DNA of 64,000 nt from Rhizobium sp. JAB6 (GCF_003024605.1 NZ_PYJQ01000001.1:26001-90000), one strand, 5' to 3'; numbered from the stretch's first letter, positions 27,367-36,451 are shown. Numbers and translations: made by a program. The notes: generated by a model from the sequence alone, not told the origin.

Positions 27367-27843
27367 ATGGATACTATCGAAAGAGGACTGGATCCGACGG
27401 ATCTATCGATCGTCGAAACCCTGCAGCAGGACGGGCGAATCTCCGTATCCGAGCTCGGCCGCCGTGTCGGCCTCTCGCAGCCGGCGGCATCGGAACGGCT
27501 GAAGCGGCTGGAGGAGCGCGGCGTCATCGCCGGCTACCGCGCCGTCATCGATCCTGCTGTCGTCGGGCTCGGCATGATGGCCGTCATCCGGCTGCGCACC
27601 ACCCACGAGCATATCCGGCCTTGTCTGAAGCAATTTTCCGAAATGCCCGAGATTATCGAGGTGCTGAGGCTGACGGGCGAGGATTGCTTCCTGCTCAAGG
27701 TTCTCGTGCCGACGCCATCGGACCTTGAAACCATCGTCGATGCCATTGCCCGTCATGGCGCGGTGACGACGTCGCTCGTGCTGCGAAACGAACCCATGAA
27801 GGCGATCGGCCGCGATCTCATTCGCAAGGCGGCCGCACGCTGA
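27367..27843 (+). CDS. Lrp/AsnC-family transcriptional regulator
   Basis: A 158-aa regulator. The N-terminal winged helix DLSIVETLQQDGRISVSELGRRVGLSQPAASERLKRLEERG covers about residues 11-52, and the C-terminal RAM (ACT-like) ligand domain about 70-150. Lrp/AsnC proteins assemble into octamers and respond to amino acids. The gene is divergent from the hydrolase and LysE-type exporter genes, so an exporter-regulator circuit is a reasonable guess. It converges with ybaB. Confidence 0.88.
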   Translation: MDTIERGLDPTDLSIVETLQQDGRISVSELGRRVGLSQPAASERLKRLEERGVIAGYRAVIDPAVVGLGMMAVIRLRTTHEHIRPCLKQFSEMPEIIEVLRLTGEDCFLLKVLVPTPSDLETIVDAIARHGAVTTSLVLRNEPMKAIGRDLIRKAAAR

Positions 27844-27859
27844 AAGAAATAGTCCAGCC

Positions 27860-28183
27860 TCAGAAAGGCAGCTTGAAGCCGGGCGGGATCGGCAGGCCTG
27901 CGGTCAGTTCGCGGGTCTTTTCCGCGGCGATCGCCTCGGCCTTTTCCTGTGCATCCTTATTGGCGGCAACGATCAGGTCTTCGAGGATTTCGACATCGTC
28001 TTCCTTGAAGAGCGATGGGTCGATCTTGAGGCCCACCATAAGTCCCTTGCCGTTGACGGTGACGTTGACGAGGCCGCCGCCGGCCTTGCCTTCGACGCGA
28101 ATGTCGGCGATCTCCGACTGCATCTTCTCCATCTTCGCCTGCATTTCCTTCACTTTGCCCATCATGCCCATGATGTCGCGCAT
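27860..28183 (-). CDS. ybaB: YbaB/EbfC nucleoid-associated protein
   Basis: A 107-aa YbaB/EbfC protein: [21 protein letters not shown] helix, the basic/Gly turn [18 protein letters not shown] and the terminal PPGFKLPF of the family. It is a dimeric DNA-binding protein of the nucleoid, often encoded with dnaX and recR. Start ATG 28183 is preceded by AAGGA. It lies 104 bp downstream of dnaX. Confidence 0.93.
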   Translation of the reverse strand: MRDIMGMMGKVKEMQAKMEKMQSEIADIRVEGKAGGGLVNVTVNGKGLMVGLKIDPSLFKEDDVEILEDLIVAANKDAQEKAEAIAAEKTRELTAGLPIPPGFKLPF

Positions 28184-28287
28184 CGTCTTTGTCCTTCTTC
28201 TGCAAGTCTCTGTTTGAGCGGCAGGATATGTCGTCATGGTCGTCAACCGCTTCAAGCCAAGCGGTTCCGTCCGCATTCATCCTAGCC

Positions 28288-30162
28288 TTAGAATTCGATG
28301 TCGTCGCCGGGTAGAATATCGCCATCGATAGATTCGGCGATTGCCGGCGGAGCCGCGGCTTCGTCCTCTTCGTCCGTCTCGGGAGCCCGCACCCGCACGT
28401 CTATGATCTTTGCGCCCGGAAATTGCGCCAGGATCGCCGCGACATCGGGGTCCTGCCGGGCATCGGCGACCCGCTGCTTCTGGGCGTTCGCCTCGGCCTC
28501 GACAAGCGTCGGCTGGCCTTCCTCGCGGCTGAGGCTGACGATCCAGTGGATGCCTGTCCATTCCTTCAGCTTGACGGCAAGCTCGTTCAAGAGCGTGCCG
28601 GGAGCACCTGATGTCAGGCTGACATCGAGCCTTCCCGGCTCAAGCTTGACCGGGCGCACGAAAGTGCGCACCAGCGCCTTCAGCTTCGGATCGCGCTTCT
28701 GGCTGGCGAGCTCGGCGATATCGGCCATCGAATTAACGGGCACGAGCGGCTTCGGCGCCTCAACGGGTTTCGGTTCGATGCGTCCGACAGGTTGCGAATC
28801 CGGCTGTGTATTCGGTACGGCACGCAGCATGGCGACCGGTGCGGAAGGCGTGGGGCGGGATGCCGTTGTTTCGACCGCACGCGCCACGGTATTGCCCTGA
28901 TATGACACTGCTCCGCCACCATTGCCGCCGCTCGAAGAGGGCAAGGGACGAGCGCCGCCATTCCCATCGGACAATTCGGCGAGCCTGCGTGCCGCATCCT
29001 CCGGTGCCGGAAGATGAGCCGCATGCGCGAGCCGGATCAGCACCATTTCCGCAGCGCCGGCGGTACGCGAGGCATTTTCCGTCTCTGTAATGCCCTTGAG
29101 AAGCATCTGCCAGATGCGGGAAAGTGCTGTCACCGCGACCCCTTGCGCGAATTCCGCCGCTTTCGTGCGCTCGACTTCGCTGAGCGACGGATCATCGGCG
29201 GCATCGGGCACATATTTGAGGCGGGTCACGAGATGGGTGAAATCGGCAAGATCGGTGAGCACGACGACAGGATTGGCGCCGGCTTCGTACTGGCTGTTGA
29301 ATTCGGCAAGCGCCGCCGAGACATCGCCTTTGACGACATGGCCGAAGAGATCGACGATGCGGGCGCGGTCGGCAAGTCCGAGCATGGCGCGCACGGCATC
29401 GGCGGCAACGAAACCGCTGCCATGGGCGATTGCCTGATCGAGCAGCGACAGGCCGTCGCGGGCCGAGCCTTCGGCGGCGCGGGCGATCATGGCGAGCGCT
29501 TCCGGCTCGGCCTCGATGCCCTCCTTGCCGGCTATGGTGGCGAAGAGCCCGACGAGATCGGAGGCGCTGATGCGGCGCAGATCGAAGCGCTGGCAACGCG
29601 ACAGCACCGTGATGGGAACTTTACGGATTTCAGTGGTCGCAAAGATGAACTTCACATGCTCCGGCGGCTCTTCGAGCGTCTTCAGCAGGCCGTTGAAGGC
29701 GGCCGTCGACAGCATATGCACTTCATCGATGATATAGACCTTGTAGCGCGCCGAGACGGGCCGGTAGCGCACCTGCTCGATGATCTCCCGGATATCGTCG
29801 ATACCGGTATGCGAGGCGGCGTCCATCTCGATGACGTCGACGTGCCGGCCTTCCATGATCGCCTGGCAATGGTCGCCGGGTTCGCGCAGGTCGATCGTAG
29901 GCCGATCGATGTCAGCGGTCTTGTAGTTGAGGGCACGGGCGAGGATGCGGGCGGTCGTGGTCTTGCCGACGCCGCGCACGCCGGTCAGCATATAGGCCTG
30001 GGCGATGCGGCCGGTTTCGAACGCGTTGGTCAGCGTACGGACCATCGGCTCCTGGCCGACCATCAGATCCGTGAAGTCCTTGGGTCTGTATTTGCGGGCC
30101 AGCACCCGGTAACCGGTGCCGGTCGAAGCGGCATCTTTTGCTTGTCGCTCGGTGTCGCTCAT
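28288..30162 (-). CDS. dnaX: DNA polymerase III subunits gamma and tau
   Basis: DnaX (624 aa) is the AAA+ clamp-loader ATPase that also links the polymerase cores (tau). Walker A GVRGVGKTTTARILARALN lies near residues 60-78; VYIIDEVHMLS (Walker B), TLEEPPEHVKFIFATTE and sensor motif TVLSRCQRFDLRRI follow. The C-terminal third contains Pro/Ala-rich linkers and a tau-like domain. The zinc module normally between Walker A and B (four Cys) is degenerate: only one Cys (GDHCQAI) remains. ATG 30162; the longer frame would read through the SRP RNA gene. ybaB follows. Confidence 0.95.
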   Translation of the reverse strand: MSDTERQAKDAASTGTGYRVLARKYRPKDFTDLMVGQEPMVRTLTNAFETGRIAQAYMLTGVRGVGKTTTARILARALNYKTADIDRPTIDLREPGDHCQAIMEGRHVDVIEMDAASHTGIDDIREIIEQVRYRPVSARYKVYIIDEVHMLSTAAFNGLLKTLEEPPEHVKFIFATTEIRKVPITVLSRCQRFDLRRISASDLVGLFATIAGKEGIEAEPEALAMIARAAEGSARDGLSLLDQAIAHGSGFVAADAVRAMLGLADRARIVDLFGHVVKGDVSAALAEFNSQYEAGANPVVVLTDLADFTHLVTRLKYVPDAADDPSLSEVERTKAAEFAQGVAVTALSRIWQMLLKGITETENASRTAGAAEMVLIRLAHAAHLPAPEDAARRLAELSDGNGGARPLPSSSGGNGGGAVSYQGNTVARAVETTASRPTPSAPVAMLRAVPNTQPDSQPVGRIEPKPVEAPKPLVPVNSMADIAELASQKRDPKLKALVRTFVRPVKLEPGRLDVSLTSGAPGTLLNELAVKLKEWTGIHWIVSLSREEGQPTLVEAEANAQKQRVADARQDPDVAAILAQFPGAKIIDVRVRAPETDEEDEAAAPPAIAESIDGDILPGDDIEF

Positions 30163-30199
30163 CGCCCTGCTTGTCGCCCGGAAAGCCGGGTCTGCTTTC

Positions 30200-30304
30200 G
30201 GAGTGGTGGGAGGCTGGCACGAATGACCCGTGCCGGGCTCGTTAGGGCTGCTTCCTTCCGGACCTGACCCAGTTGGCGAGTGGCTCGTCCACCACCAACC
30301 TCCC
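30200..30304 (-). ncRNA. ffs: Signal recognition particle RNA (4.5S, bacterial small type)
   Basis: On the minus strand, GGTCAGGTCCGG followed by the GGAA tetraloop and GAAGCAGCC is the universally conserved SRP domain IV that binds Ffh. The outer arms (GGAGGTTGGTGGTGG at the 5' side, CCTCCCACCACTCC at the 3' side) close the long hairpin, giving about 100 nt. Ends are approximate. It lies immediately upstream of dnaX, a common position. A TTGACC box near 30347 upstream could be its -35. Confidence 0.92.
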
Positions 30305-30379
30305 GGATGCACATATCGGCAATATCGTCATCAAAAGCAAGCCAGGGTCAAAAAAAACTGCTAAACATTTGATAAAACA

Positions 30380-30805
30380 ATGGAGGATGTCCCCTTGAAG
30401 GAGTTCACGCTCGACGATCGTCTTGCGAATGACAGCGTTTCAGTCACCATCACAGGCCTTTGCGACGTCCGGCTGATGAGGGATCGCCGCTGGCCGTGGC
30501 TCGTGCTGATCCCGCGTCGGCCCGACAAATCGGAAGTTTTCGAGTTGACGCCGCTCGATCGGATCCTGCTGACCTTCGAAACGGATAAGGTTGCAAGCGC
30601 CCTGAAGACGGTGACGGGTGCCGCAAAAATCAATGTCGGGGCACTTGGAAATATCGTCCGTCAGCTGCATGTTCATGTCATCGCGCGGTTCGAAGGTGAC
30701 GCCAACTGGCCAGGCCCGGTCTGGGGGTACGGCAGGGCGGAACCTTATTCGGACGAAGACATGAACAGCCTCATAGCCAAGTTGCGGGAAACGCTTTCAC
30801 AATGA
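30380..30805 (+). CDS. HIT-family protein with incomplete histidine triad
   Basis: A 141-aa histidine-triad fold protein. RRWPWLVLIPRRPDKSEVFEL and VGALGNIVRQLHVHVIARFEGDANWPGPVWG are family motifs. The triad reads His97-V-His99-V-Ile101: the nucleophilic middle His is present but the third His is replaced by Ile. HIT enzymes hydrolyse nucleoside phosphoramidates and dinucleotides; activity here is uncertain. The stop overlaps the nudC start by four bases (ATGA), suggesting translational coupling. Confidence 0.85.
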   Translation: MEDVPLKEFTLDDRLANDSVSVTITGLCDVRLMRDRRWPWLVLIPRRPDKSEVFELTPLDRILLTFETDKVASALKTVTGAAKINVGALGNIVRQLHVHVIARFEGDANWPGPVWGYGRAEPYSDEDMNSLIAKLRETLSQ

Positions 30806-31761
30806 GCCATTCCATCTTTTCCTCGGATGCCCCGCATCCGGAAGCCAGCAGTCTCACCGCTTTTGCGGAAAACCAGCTCAACCGGGATGCCGAGCATCGC
30901 GACGAGGAATCGATCAAGCAGGCGCTCGCCAAGGAAGGCACACACATCCTGGCCTTTGCTCAGGACCGGCTTGTCTTGAAGCATGATGGCCAGGTGCTCG
31001 ACCCTCTGTTTGCCCGCTACGAGTTGAAGGATCTCGATCCGAATTGGGACGAGGCCGTTCTCCTCGGCTACCGCAAGACCGGCGAACCCCGGCTTGCCGT
31101 GCCCGTGCGCGTCAATCCTGACGAGCTTGCCAGCCAGTATAAGCCGGCTGACATGCGCGCTCTATGGCGCGATCTTCTGCTGGAAGGCGAAATCCTTGGC
31201 GAAGCCGCACAAGGCATGAGCCTCATCCGCTGGAATGGCGACAACCGCTTCTGCGGCCGCTGCGGCTCGGTGATGGAAAGCCGGATCGGCGGGTACAAGC
31301 GGGTCTGCACGGCCTGCGAACACATGATCTTCCCGCGCACCGATCCGGTCGTCATCATGCTCGGCATCGATGAGGAAAGGAATCGCTGCCTCCTCGGCCG
31401 CAGCCATCATTTCGCGCCGGGCATGTATTCCTGTCTCGCGGGTTTCGTCGAGCCGGGCGAAACCATCGAAAATGCGGTGCGCCGCGAAACACTCGAGGAA
31501 TCCGGTATTCATATCGGCCGCGTGCGCTATCACGCCTCGCAGCCCTGGCCCATGCCGCATTCCCTCATGATCGGCTGCTATGCCGAAGCCAAGTCGATGG
31601 TAATCCATATGGATGAGGCGGAACTTGAGGATTGCCGCTGGTTCACCCCGGAAGAGACGCTTGCGATGCTCGACCGCGTCTCGGCATCGGGCAATACCTC
31701 TCCACCCAAGGGCGCCATCGCCCATCGCCTGATGCGCGACTGGGTGGAATGGAAGCGCTAG
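30802..31761 (+). CDS. nudC: NAD+ diphosphatase (NADH pyrophosphatase)
   Basis: NudC (319 aa) hydrolyses NADH to NMNH and AMP and can remove NAD caps from RNA. A zinc ribbon CGRCGS...CTAC lies near residues 151-175. The Nudix box GFVEPGETIENAVRRETLEESG lies at about 214-235, followed by SQPWPMPHSLMIG, the SQPWPFPxS motif specific to NADH pyrophosphatases. Full length. It is coupled to the HIT gene and followed closely by the WYL regulator. Confidence 0.94.
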   Translation: MSHSIFSSDAPHPEASSLTAFAENQLNRDAEHRDEESIKQALAKEGTHILAFAQDRLVLKHDGQVLDPLFARYELKDLDPNWDEAVLLGYRKTGEPRLAVPVRVNPDELASQYKPADMRALWRDLLLEGEILGEAAQGMSLIRWNGDNRFCGRCGSVMESRIGGYKRVCTACEHMIFPRTDPVVIMLGIDEERNRCLLGRSHHFAPGMYSCLAGFVEPGETIENAVRRETLEESGIHIGRVRYHASQPWPMPHSLMIGCYAEAKSMVIHMDEAELEDCRWFTPEETLAMLDRVSASGNTSPPKGAIAHRLMRDWVEWKR

Positions 31762-31773
31762 GACTATCCTGCC

Positions 31774-32460
31774 ATGGCCCGCTCCGAACGATTGCTGACG
31801 CTGTTGCAGACGCTGCGGCGCTATCGTCGTCCGGTGAGCGGCGCCGTTCTGGCGGAGGAAACCGGCGTCAGTCTGCGCACGCTCTATCGTGATATTGCCA
31901 GCCTGCAGTCCCAGGGCGCCATGATCGAGGGGGAACCGGGCATCGGCTATATTCTGAAGCCCGGCTTCATGCTGCCGCCGATGATGTTCTCGCAGGATGA
32001 GATCGAAGCGCTGGTGCTGGGGTCGAGATGGGTGGCGCGTGCGACCGACGCGCGTCTGGCGGCCGCCGGAACCGATGCGCTTGCCAAGATCGCTGCCGTC
32101 CTGCCCGCCGAGATGCGCGAGGCCATCGATCAGGCCGCCGTGGTCGTCGGCACGCGCCGCATCACGGAAGACAAGGCCGATCTCTCGCTGATGCGCAAGG
32201 CGATCCGCACCGAACGCATGGTGCAACTGACCTATGGCGACGTGAACGGCGCCATCTCGACCCGGCGCATCTGGCCCTTCGCGCTCGGCTATTTCGACAA
32301 TTCCCGCATCATCATGGCCTGGTGCGAGCTGCGTCAGGATTTTCGCCATTTCCGCGCCGACCGCATTGTCGATTTCGCGGTGCTCGAGGCGCGCTATCCG
32401 CGCCGCCGCGTCGCCCTTGCCAGAGAATGGCAAGCTAAAGAGGGCATTGCCCACACTTGA
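31774..32460 (+). CDS. YafY-type HTH/WYL-domain regulator
   Basis: A 228-aa DNA-binding protein. The HTH_11 domain spans residues 1-60 (SERLLTLLQTLRRYRRPVSG, EETGVSLRTLYRDIASLQSQGA). The WYL domain around 135-215 contains RRIWPFALGYFDNSRIIMAWCE and DFRHFRADRI, where the WYL-like positions and the conserved Arg sense ligands, often nucleic acids or nucleotides. It starts 12 bp after nudC in the same direction, so it may be cotranscribed. The target genes are unknown. Confidence 0.87.
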   Translation: MARSERLLTLLQTLRRYRRPVSGAVLAEETGVSLRTLYRDIASLQSQGAMIEGEPGIGYILKPGFMLPPMMFSQDEIEALVLGSRWVARATDARLAAAGTDALAKIAAVLPAEMREAIDQAAVVVGTRRITEDKADLSLMRKAIRTERMVQLTYGDVNGAISTRRIWPFALGYFDNSRIIMAWCELRQDFRHFRADRIVDFAVLEARYPRRRVALAREWQAKEGIAHT

Positions 32461-32543
32461 TTGTCCGACGCAATGCTACTGCCAGAAACTGTCAGTAGGC
32501 TTGGCTATAATCGGCACCATCCAAGCAGGAAGGAGGACCGATC

Positions 32544-32774
32544 ATGGCAGGCACTGTTTTCTTCACAACGAAAGAACTGCATCGCGGGCGCGTTGAGGGA
32601 CGCAGAGGCAAGCCTCGGTCATGGCCGGCCCGCCTTTCCGAGGTCGCGCTCGGCTATTTCAGCCGCCGCTGGAATCGTCTCGATATCGAGGAGGTGCCTG
32701 ATTCCGTGAAGCGGGATCTGGGCTTTCTCGATGGTTGTGCGCCGTATCGAGAGGAAGATCGGATGCGGCACTGA
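32544..32774 (+). CDS. DUF1127-like small protein
   Basis: A 76-aa basic protein. The C-terminal half SRRWNRLDIEEVPDSVKRDLGF resembles the DUF1127/YjiS motif (basic helix, then LxDxxLRDIG). In Agrobacterium such proteins affect phosphate, carbon and RNA metabolism; a role here is speculative. A strong ribosome site AAGGAGGA precedes the ATG. An inverted repeat downstream may be its terminator. Confidence 0.75.
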   Translation: MAGTVFFTTKELHRGRVEGRRGKPRSWPARLSEVALGYFSRRWNRLDIEEVPDSVKRDLGFLDGCAPYREEDRMRH

Positions 32775-32920
32775 CGCTGTCGGCGCGATCTCGTCGCAGC
32801 CTTCGCGATAACGCCTGCGCATAATCAAAGATCAGAGCGCAAGACGCCGATCCAAAGGGTGCAATACGCTTTGGAACCGCATCTCCGCACGCATTCAACC
32901 AGGCAATGACACAGTCACTC

Positions 32921-32946
32921 CCGGCGAACTTTGCTCCGTTCGCCGG
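32921..32946 (+). terminator. Possible terminator hairpin after the DUF1127 gene
   Basis: CCGGCGAAC (32921-32929) pairs with GTTCGCCGG (32938-32946), followed by TTTCT. It lies 150 bp past the DUF1127-like gene and just before the VOC gene, so assignment is tentative. Confidence 0.45.
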
Positions 32947-32994
32947 TTTCTATCCGCATGCCCTTAAATTCACCCAAACGAGAGGACCATCGAA

Positions 32995-33363
32995 ATGACC
33001 AGCCCGAATCTCATCATCTTCTATGTCAAGGATCCCAGCGAAAGCACGCCGTTCTACCGCGATCTCTTCGGCCGTGAGCCGGCATTCGCGTCGCCGAACT
33101 TCGTCGCCTTCGCGCTCGACAACGGCTTAAGTCTGGGCCTCTGGCGCCGCAGCAGCGTCGAGCCCCAGCCCTCCGCCATCGGCAATCGCGGCGAATTGGG
33201 CTTCATGGTCGAAGGCGCCGGCGCCGTCGAGCAGCATTACAGGGACTGGAAGGCGCGCGGCCTGCCGATCGCGCAGGAGCTGACGACCATGGATTTCGGC
33301 CCGACCTTCGTTGTGCTCGATCCCGATGGCCATCGACTGCGTGTTTGTGAGCCGGATAAGTAA
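32995..33363 (+). CDS. VOC-family (glyoxalase/bleomycin resistance-like) protein
   Basis: A 122-aa protein of the vicinal oxygen chelate superfamily. Two beta-alpha-beta-beta-beta modules are visible: IIFYVKDPSESTPFYRDLFG at the start and LDPDGHRLRVCEP at the end, the latter being the usual metal-site strand. It could be a glyoxalase-like enzyme or an antibiotic-binding protein; the substrate cannot be assigned. The Thr/Ser-rich start follows AGAGGA upstream. A mosaic repeat separates it from the next VOC gene. Confidence 0.8.
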   Translation: MTSPNLIIFYVKDPSESTPFYRDLFGREPAFASPNFVAFALDNGLSLGLWRRSSVEPQPSAIGNRGELGFMVEGAGAVEQHYRDWKARGLPIAQELTTMDFGPTFVVLDPDGHRLRVCEPDK

Positions 33364-33381
33364 GTCTCGCGCGAATGGCTT

Positions 33382-33463
33382 GCCCCTCACCTCACCTTCT
33401 CCCTGCAGGCGGGGAGAGGGTGGCCGCCCTTCGGCAGGCTCAGGAGGTCGGATGAGGGGCTAG
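33382..33463. repeat. RIME-like intergenic palindromic element
   Basis: CCCCTCACCTCACCTTCTCC...GGCGGGGAGAGGGTGGCC and GGAGGTCGGATGAGGGG bound an imperfect palindrome like the units near 12650 and 42917 (shared CCCCTCA, CTTCTCCC, GGGGAGA and GGATGAGGGG blocks). It lies between the VOC genes. Confidence 0.75.
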
Positions 33464-33587
33464 CGGCGACAGCTAGAGTTCGTTTCATCAAAGTGGCTTG
33501 CGATGCAGTCACACCAATCGTCGGAGTTGACTCCCAACATTTGCAAAAAGAAACTGATCGACGCACCCAAAGGCGCGGGAGGGCAAA

Positions 33588-33985
33588 TTGCTCCATCATA
33601 TTTCGTTTGGTGTATCCGATATCGAAAGAGCCGCCGCCTTCTACGACGCAGCATTCGCGCCGCTCGGCTATGTCAGGGTCTGGGAAGATTTGAATCCTGG
33701 CGATCCCGAGCAAGCGATCGGATATGGACCGCCGGGTGGCGGCGATAAGTTCGCCATCAAATTGCGGGGTGAAGAGGCTCATGCGCCAGGCGCGGGCTTC
33801 CATCTCGCCTTTGCTGCGCCGAATCGAGATGCGTCGTTCATTTCCATGCAGTTGCACTGGCTCATGATGGCGCGGACAACGGGCCGCCCGGTCTCCGGCC
33901 GCATTATGGTCCGACTTATTTTGCCGCCTTCGTCATCGATCCGGATGGGCATCGCATCGAGGTTGTGACCAAGGCCGAAGGATAG
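33588..33985 (+). pseudogene. Frameshifted VOC-family protein gene
   Basis: A TTG start with GGGAGGG upstream opens a VOC protein: LHHISFGVSDIERAAAFYDA, APLGYVRVWED and GAGFHLAFAAPNRDA. Near 33835-33845 the frame shifts; the reading continues in another register as HAVALAHDGADNGPPGLRPHY and GPTYFAAFVIDPDGHRIEVVTK to a TAG at 33983. Both halves together make a normal VOC protein of about 130 aa, so a single indel has broken the gene (or the sequence has an error). If translated unshifted it yields a 126-aa chimera ending at 33968. Confidence 0.85.
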
Positions 33986-34086
33986 CCAGTAGGCGGAAAT
34001 TGCACCGTCACCCACCCTCGTGATTCGAGGCTTCGCTCTTCGAGCTCCGCATCTTACCATTAGGTGGCCCGGGTTCGTGCCGAGTA

Positions 34087-34941
34087 TTAAAGTTCGCCCC
34101 GCGTCGGGTGGCCCTTGTAGACGCCGAGAATACGGACTTTTTCGGAGAAGAAGCGCAGTTCCTCCAGCGCGCGGCGCACATGCGCATCGGCAGGATGGCC
34201 CTCTATATCGGCATAGAACTGCGTTGCGACAAAACGGCCGCCGAGCTGATAGCTTTCGAGCTTCGTCATGTTGATGCCGTTGGTGGCAAAGCCGCCGAGC
34301 GCCTTGTAGAGGGCGGCGGGAATGTTGCGGACGTTGAAGACGAAAGTGGTGACGATCTTTTCGTCCGGCGAGCTGCGTTCCGTCCAGTCCTCGTCGCGCG
34401 ACAGAATGACGAAGCGCGTCATGTTGTTTTCGGTGTCTTCGACATTCTCGGCGATGATTTCCAGCCCGTAGAGATCGGCCGCGAGCCGGGGCGCCAGCGC
34501 CGCCATGCTGCGGTCGCCGGTTTCCTTGACCAGCTTGGCAGCCCCCGCCGTATCGCCGGCGATGACCGGCTTCCATCCGTTGGCGCGCACGATGTTGCGG
34601 CATTGTCCGAGCGCATGGATATGGCTGTGGACCGTGCGGATCTCTTCTTTCTTCACGCCGGGCAGCACCATCAGTTGGAAGCGGATCGGCATGAAATATT
34701 CGCCGACGATATGCAGGCGCGATTCCGGCAGCAGATGATGGATATCGGCGACACGGCCGGCAATCGTGTTTTCGATCGGGATCATGCCGAGATCGGCGTC
34801 GCCGTTCTCGATGGCGGTGAGGGCATCCTCGAAGGTCTGGCAGGGCAGCGGCTCCATGGTCGGGAACATGTCACGGCTGGCCATATCGGAATTGGCGCCG
34901 TACTCGCCCTGGAAGGAGATCTTGTTGGTCTTGGTAATCAT
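34087..34941 (-). CDS. pheA: Prephenate dehydratase
   Basis: Prephenate dehydratase (284 aa) makes phenylpyruvate in phenylalanine synthesis. The catalytic domain has GMIPIENTIAGRV near 52-64 and the essential Thr-Arg-Phe at 175-177 (MTRFVIL). The C-terminal ACT domain (about 195-275) with VRNIPAALYKALGGFATNGINMTKLES is the Phe allosteric site, where ESYQLGG replaces the usual ESRP. No chorismate mutase domain is fused, as usual in rhizobia. It lies 24 bp downstream of kdsB in the conserved cycM/kdsB/pheA neighbourhood. Confidence 0.94.
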   Translation of the reverse strand: MITKTNKISFQGEYGANSDMASRDMFPTMEPLPCQTFEDALTAIENGDADLGMIPIENTIAGRVADIHHLLPESRLHIVGEYFMPIRFQLMVLPGVKKEEIRTVHSHIHALGQCRNIVRANGWKPVIAGDTAGAAKLVKETGDRSMAALAPRLAADLYGLEIIAENVEDTENNMTRFVILSRDEDWTERSSPDEKIVTTFVFNVRNIPAALYKALGGFATNGINMTKLESYQLGGRFVATQFYADIEGHPADAHVRRALEELRFFSEKVRILGVYKGHPTRGEL

Positions 34942-34965
34942 GGGACTGCCCTTGGGGGAATGCCG

Positions 34966-35721
34966 TCAGAGAGCGGCGGCGGAGAGGATGCTTCTGGCCT
35001 TTTCGAGGTCGGCGGGAGTATCGACACCGAGCGGGACCGTGTCAACGATCTCGACATCGATGCGCATGCCCGCTTCCAGCGCCCGCAACTGCTCCAGTGA
35101 TTCGCGCAGCTCGAGCGGCGAGGGCCCGGCCTTGACGAATTTTTCGAGAGCGGCGCGGCGATAGGTGTAGAGACCGATATGGTGATAGAGCGGCCCCTTG
35201 CCGTAGGGCGCTGTTGCGCGGGTGAAGTAGAGCGCGCGCAGGCGATTTTCGGAAATCGGCGAGCCGATGACCTTGACGACGCTCGGTAGCGTCTTTTCTT
35301 CCTCGTCCTTGATCTCGACGGTCAGCGTCGCAATGTCGACGGCCGGATCTTTGAGCGGGCGCAGCGAGGCGCGAATGGTCTCGGGATCGATGGTGGGGAG
35401 ATCCCCCTGCACATTGACGACGATTTCGGCGCGGCCCTGCGGATCAACGGCCTGCAGCGCCTCGTAGATGCGGTCCGAGCCCGATTGATGATCCTTCCCG
35501 GTCATCACAACGTCAAAGCCGGCATTGGCGACTGCGGCATAGGTATCCTCATGGTCGACGGCGACGACGATGCGACCGATCGCCGCCTCGCGCGCCCGCT
35601 TGGCAACCTGTACGATCATGGGCAGACCGCAAATATCCGCGAGCGGCTTGCCCGGCAGGCGCGTGGAGGCCATGCGGGCGGGAATGAGGACCAGCGTCTT
35701 GTCTAAATTCAGATCTGTCAT
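34966..35721 (-). CDS. kdsB: 3-deoxy-manno-octulosonate cytidylyltransferase
   Basis: KdsB (251 aa) activates Kdo with CTP to CMP-Kdo for lipopolysaccharide inner core synthesis. The nucleotidyltransferase start [36 protein letters not shown] and [17 protein letters not shown] are characteristic; usual length. I chose ATG 35721 ([10 protein letters not shown]); the frame to 35766 lacks a ribosome site. It precedes pheA in the same direction and is divergent from cycM. Confidence 0.95.
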   Translation of the reverse strand: MTDLNLDKTLVLIPARMASTRLPGKPLADICGLPMIVQVAKRAREAAIGRIVVAVDHEDTYAAVANAGFDVVMTGKDHQSGSDRIYEALQAVDPQGRAEIVVNVQGDLPTIDPETIRASLRPLKDPAVDIATLTVEIKDEEEKTLPSVVKVIGSPISENRLRALYFTRATAPYGKGPLYHHIGLYTYRRAALEKFVKAGPSPLELRESLEQLRALEAGMRIDVEIVDTVPLGVDTPADLEKARSILSAAAL

Positions 35722-35872
35722 TGTTGGGCCTTCTATTCCCGAGGGAAAAGTGTCAAAACGTCTCATGGTGGAGACCGTTTACAGAGTTGCAAGAAACAGC
35801 CAAAAGACATAGGTTTCGCGCGAATTCAAGATGGGCCAGCCGAGGATGCTGGCGGCGAGGGGAGCATAGCAG

Positions 35873-36451
35873 ATGAATTCATCCTACGTGAACATGGGAG
35901 TCGGGGCACTTCTGGCCACGCTGTTCGTGTTGAAGTCCGTGTCGCTCGCGTCAGGATTTATTTTCCATTCAGAGACGCCGGAAAAACCCGGTTTCGCTAT
36001 CGTCGCGACCGAGGAACCGGCTGCGGGCGGTGATAAGGGTGCGGCTGCCAAGGCGGAAACGCCGATCGCTCAGCTCCTGCAGAAGGCTGACGTCAAGGCC
36101 GGCGAAGCGATCTTCAAGAAGTGTCAGGCCTGTCATTCCGGAGAAAAGGGCGGTCCGAACAAGGTCGGCCCCGATCTCTGGGGTATTGTCGACCGTCCGG
36201 TTGCCCAGCACGAGGGCTTTGCCTATTCGTCCGGCATGAAGGATTTTTCCAAGGGCGGTTCGGAAAAGTGGACCTATGATCACCTCTATCACTTCCTGGC
36301 CGCGCCGAAGAAATTCGTAGCCGGAACGGCGATGGGCTTTGCCGGCCTGCCGAAGGAAGAGGATCGCGCCAACGTGATCGCCTATCTGCGCACGCTCGCC
36401 GATACCCAGGTGCCGCTGCCGGACCCGAACGCTCCCGCCGCGACGAACTGA
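35873..36451 (+). CDS. cycM: Membrane-anchored cytochrome c (CycM type)
   Basis: A 192-aa class I cytochrome c. An uncleaved N-terminal hydrophobic segment (about 9-31) anchors it in the inner membrane with the haem domain in the periplasm. Haem attachment is at Cys84-Q-A-Cys87-His88, and the distal ligand is Met154 in GTAMGFAGL. CycM-type cytochromes pass electrons from the bc1 complex to cytochrome aa3. GAGGGGAG lies upstream of the ATG. A terminator follows. Confidence 0.92.
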   Translation: MNSSYVNMGVGALLATLFVLKSVSLASGFIFHSETPEKPGFAIVATEEPAAGGDKGAAAKAETPIAQLLQKADVKAGEAIFKKCQACHSGEKGGPNKVGPDLWGIVDRPVAQHEGFAYSSGMKDFSKGGSEKWTYDHLYHFLAAPKKFVAGTAMGFAGLPKEEDRANVIAYLRTLADTQVPLPDPNAPAATN

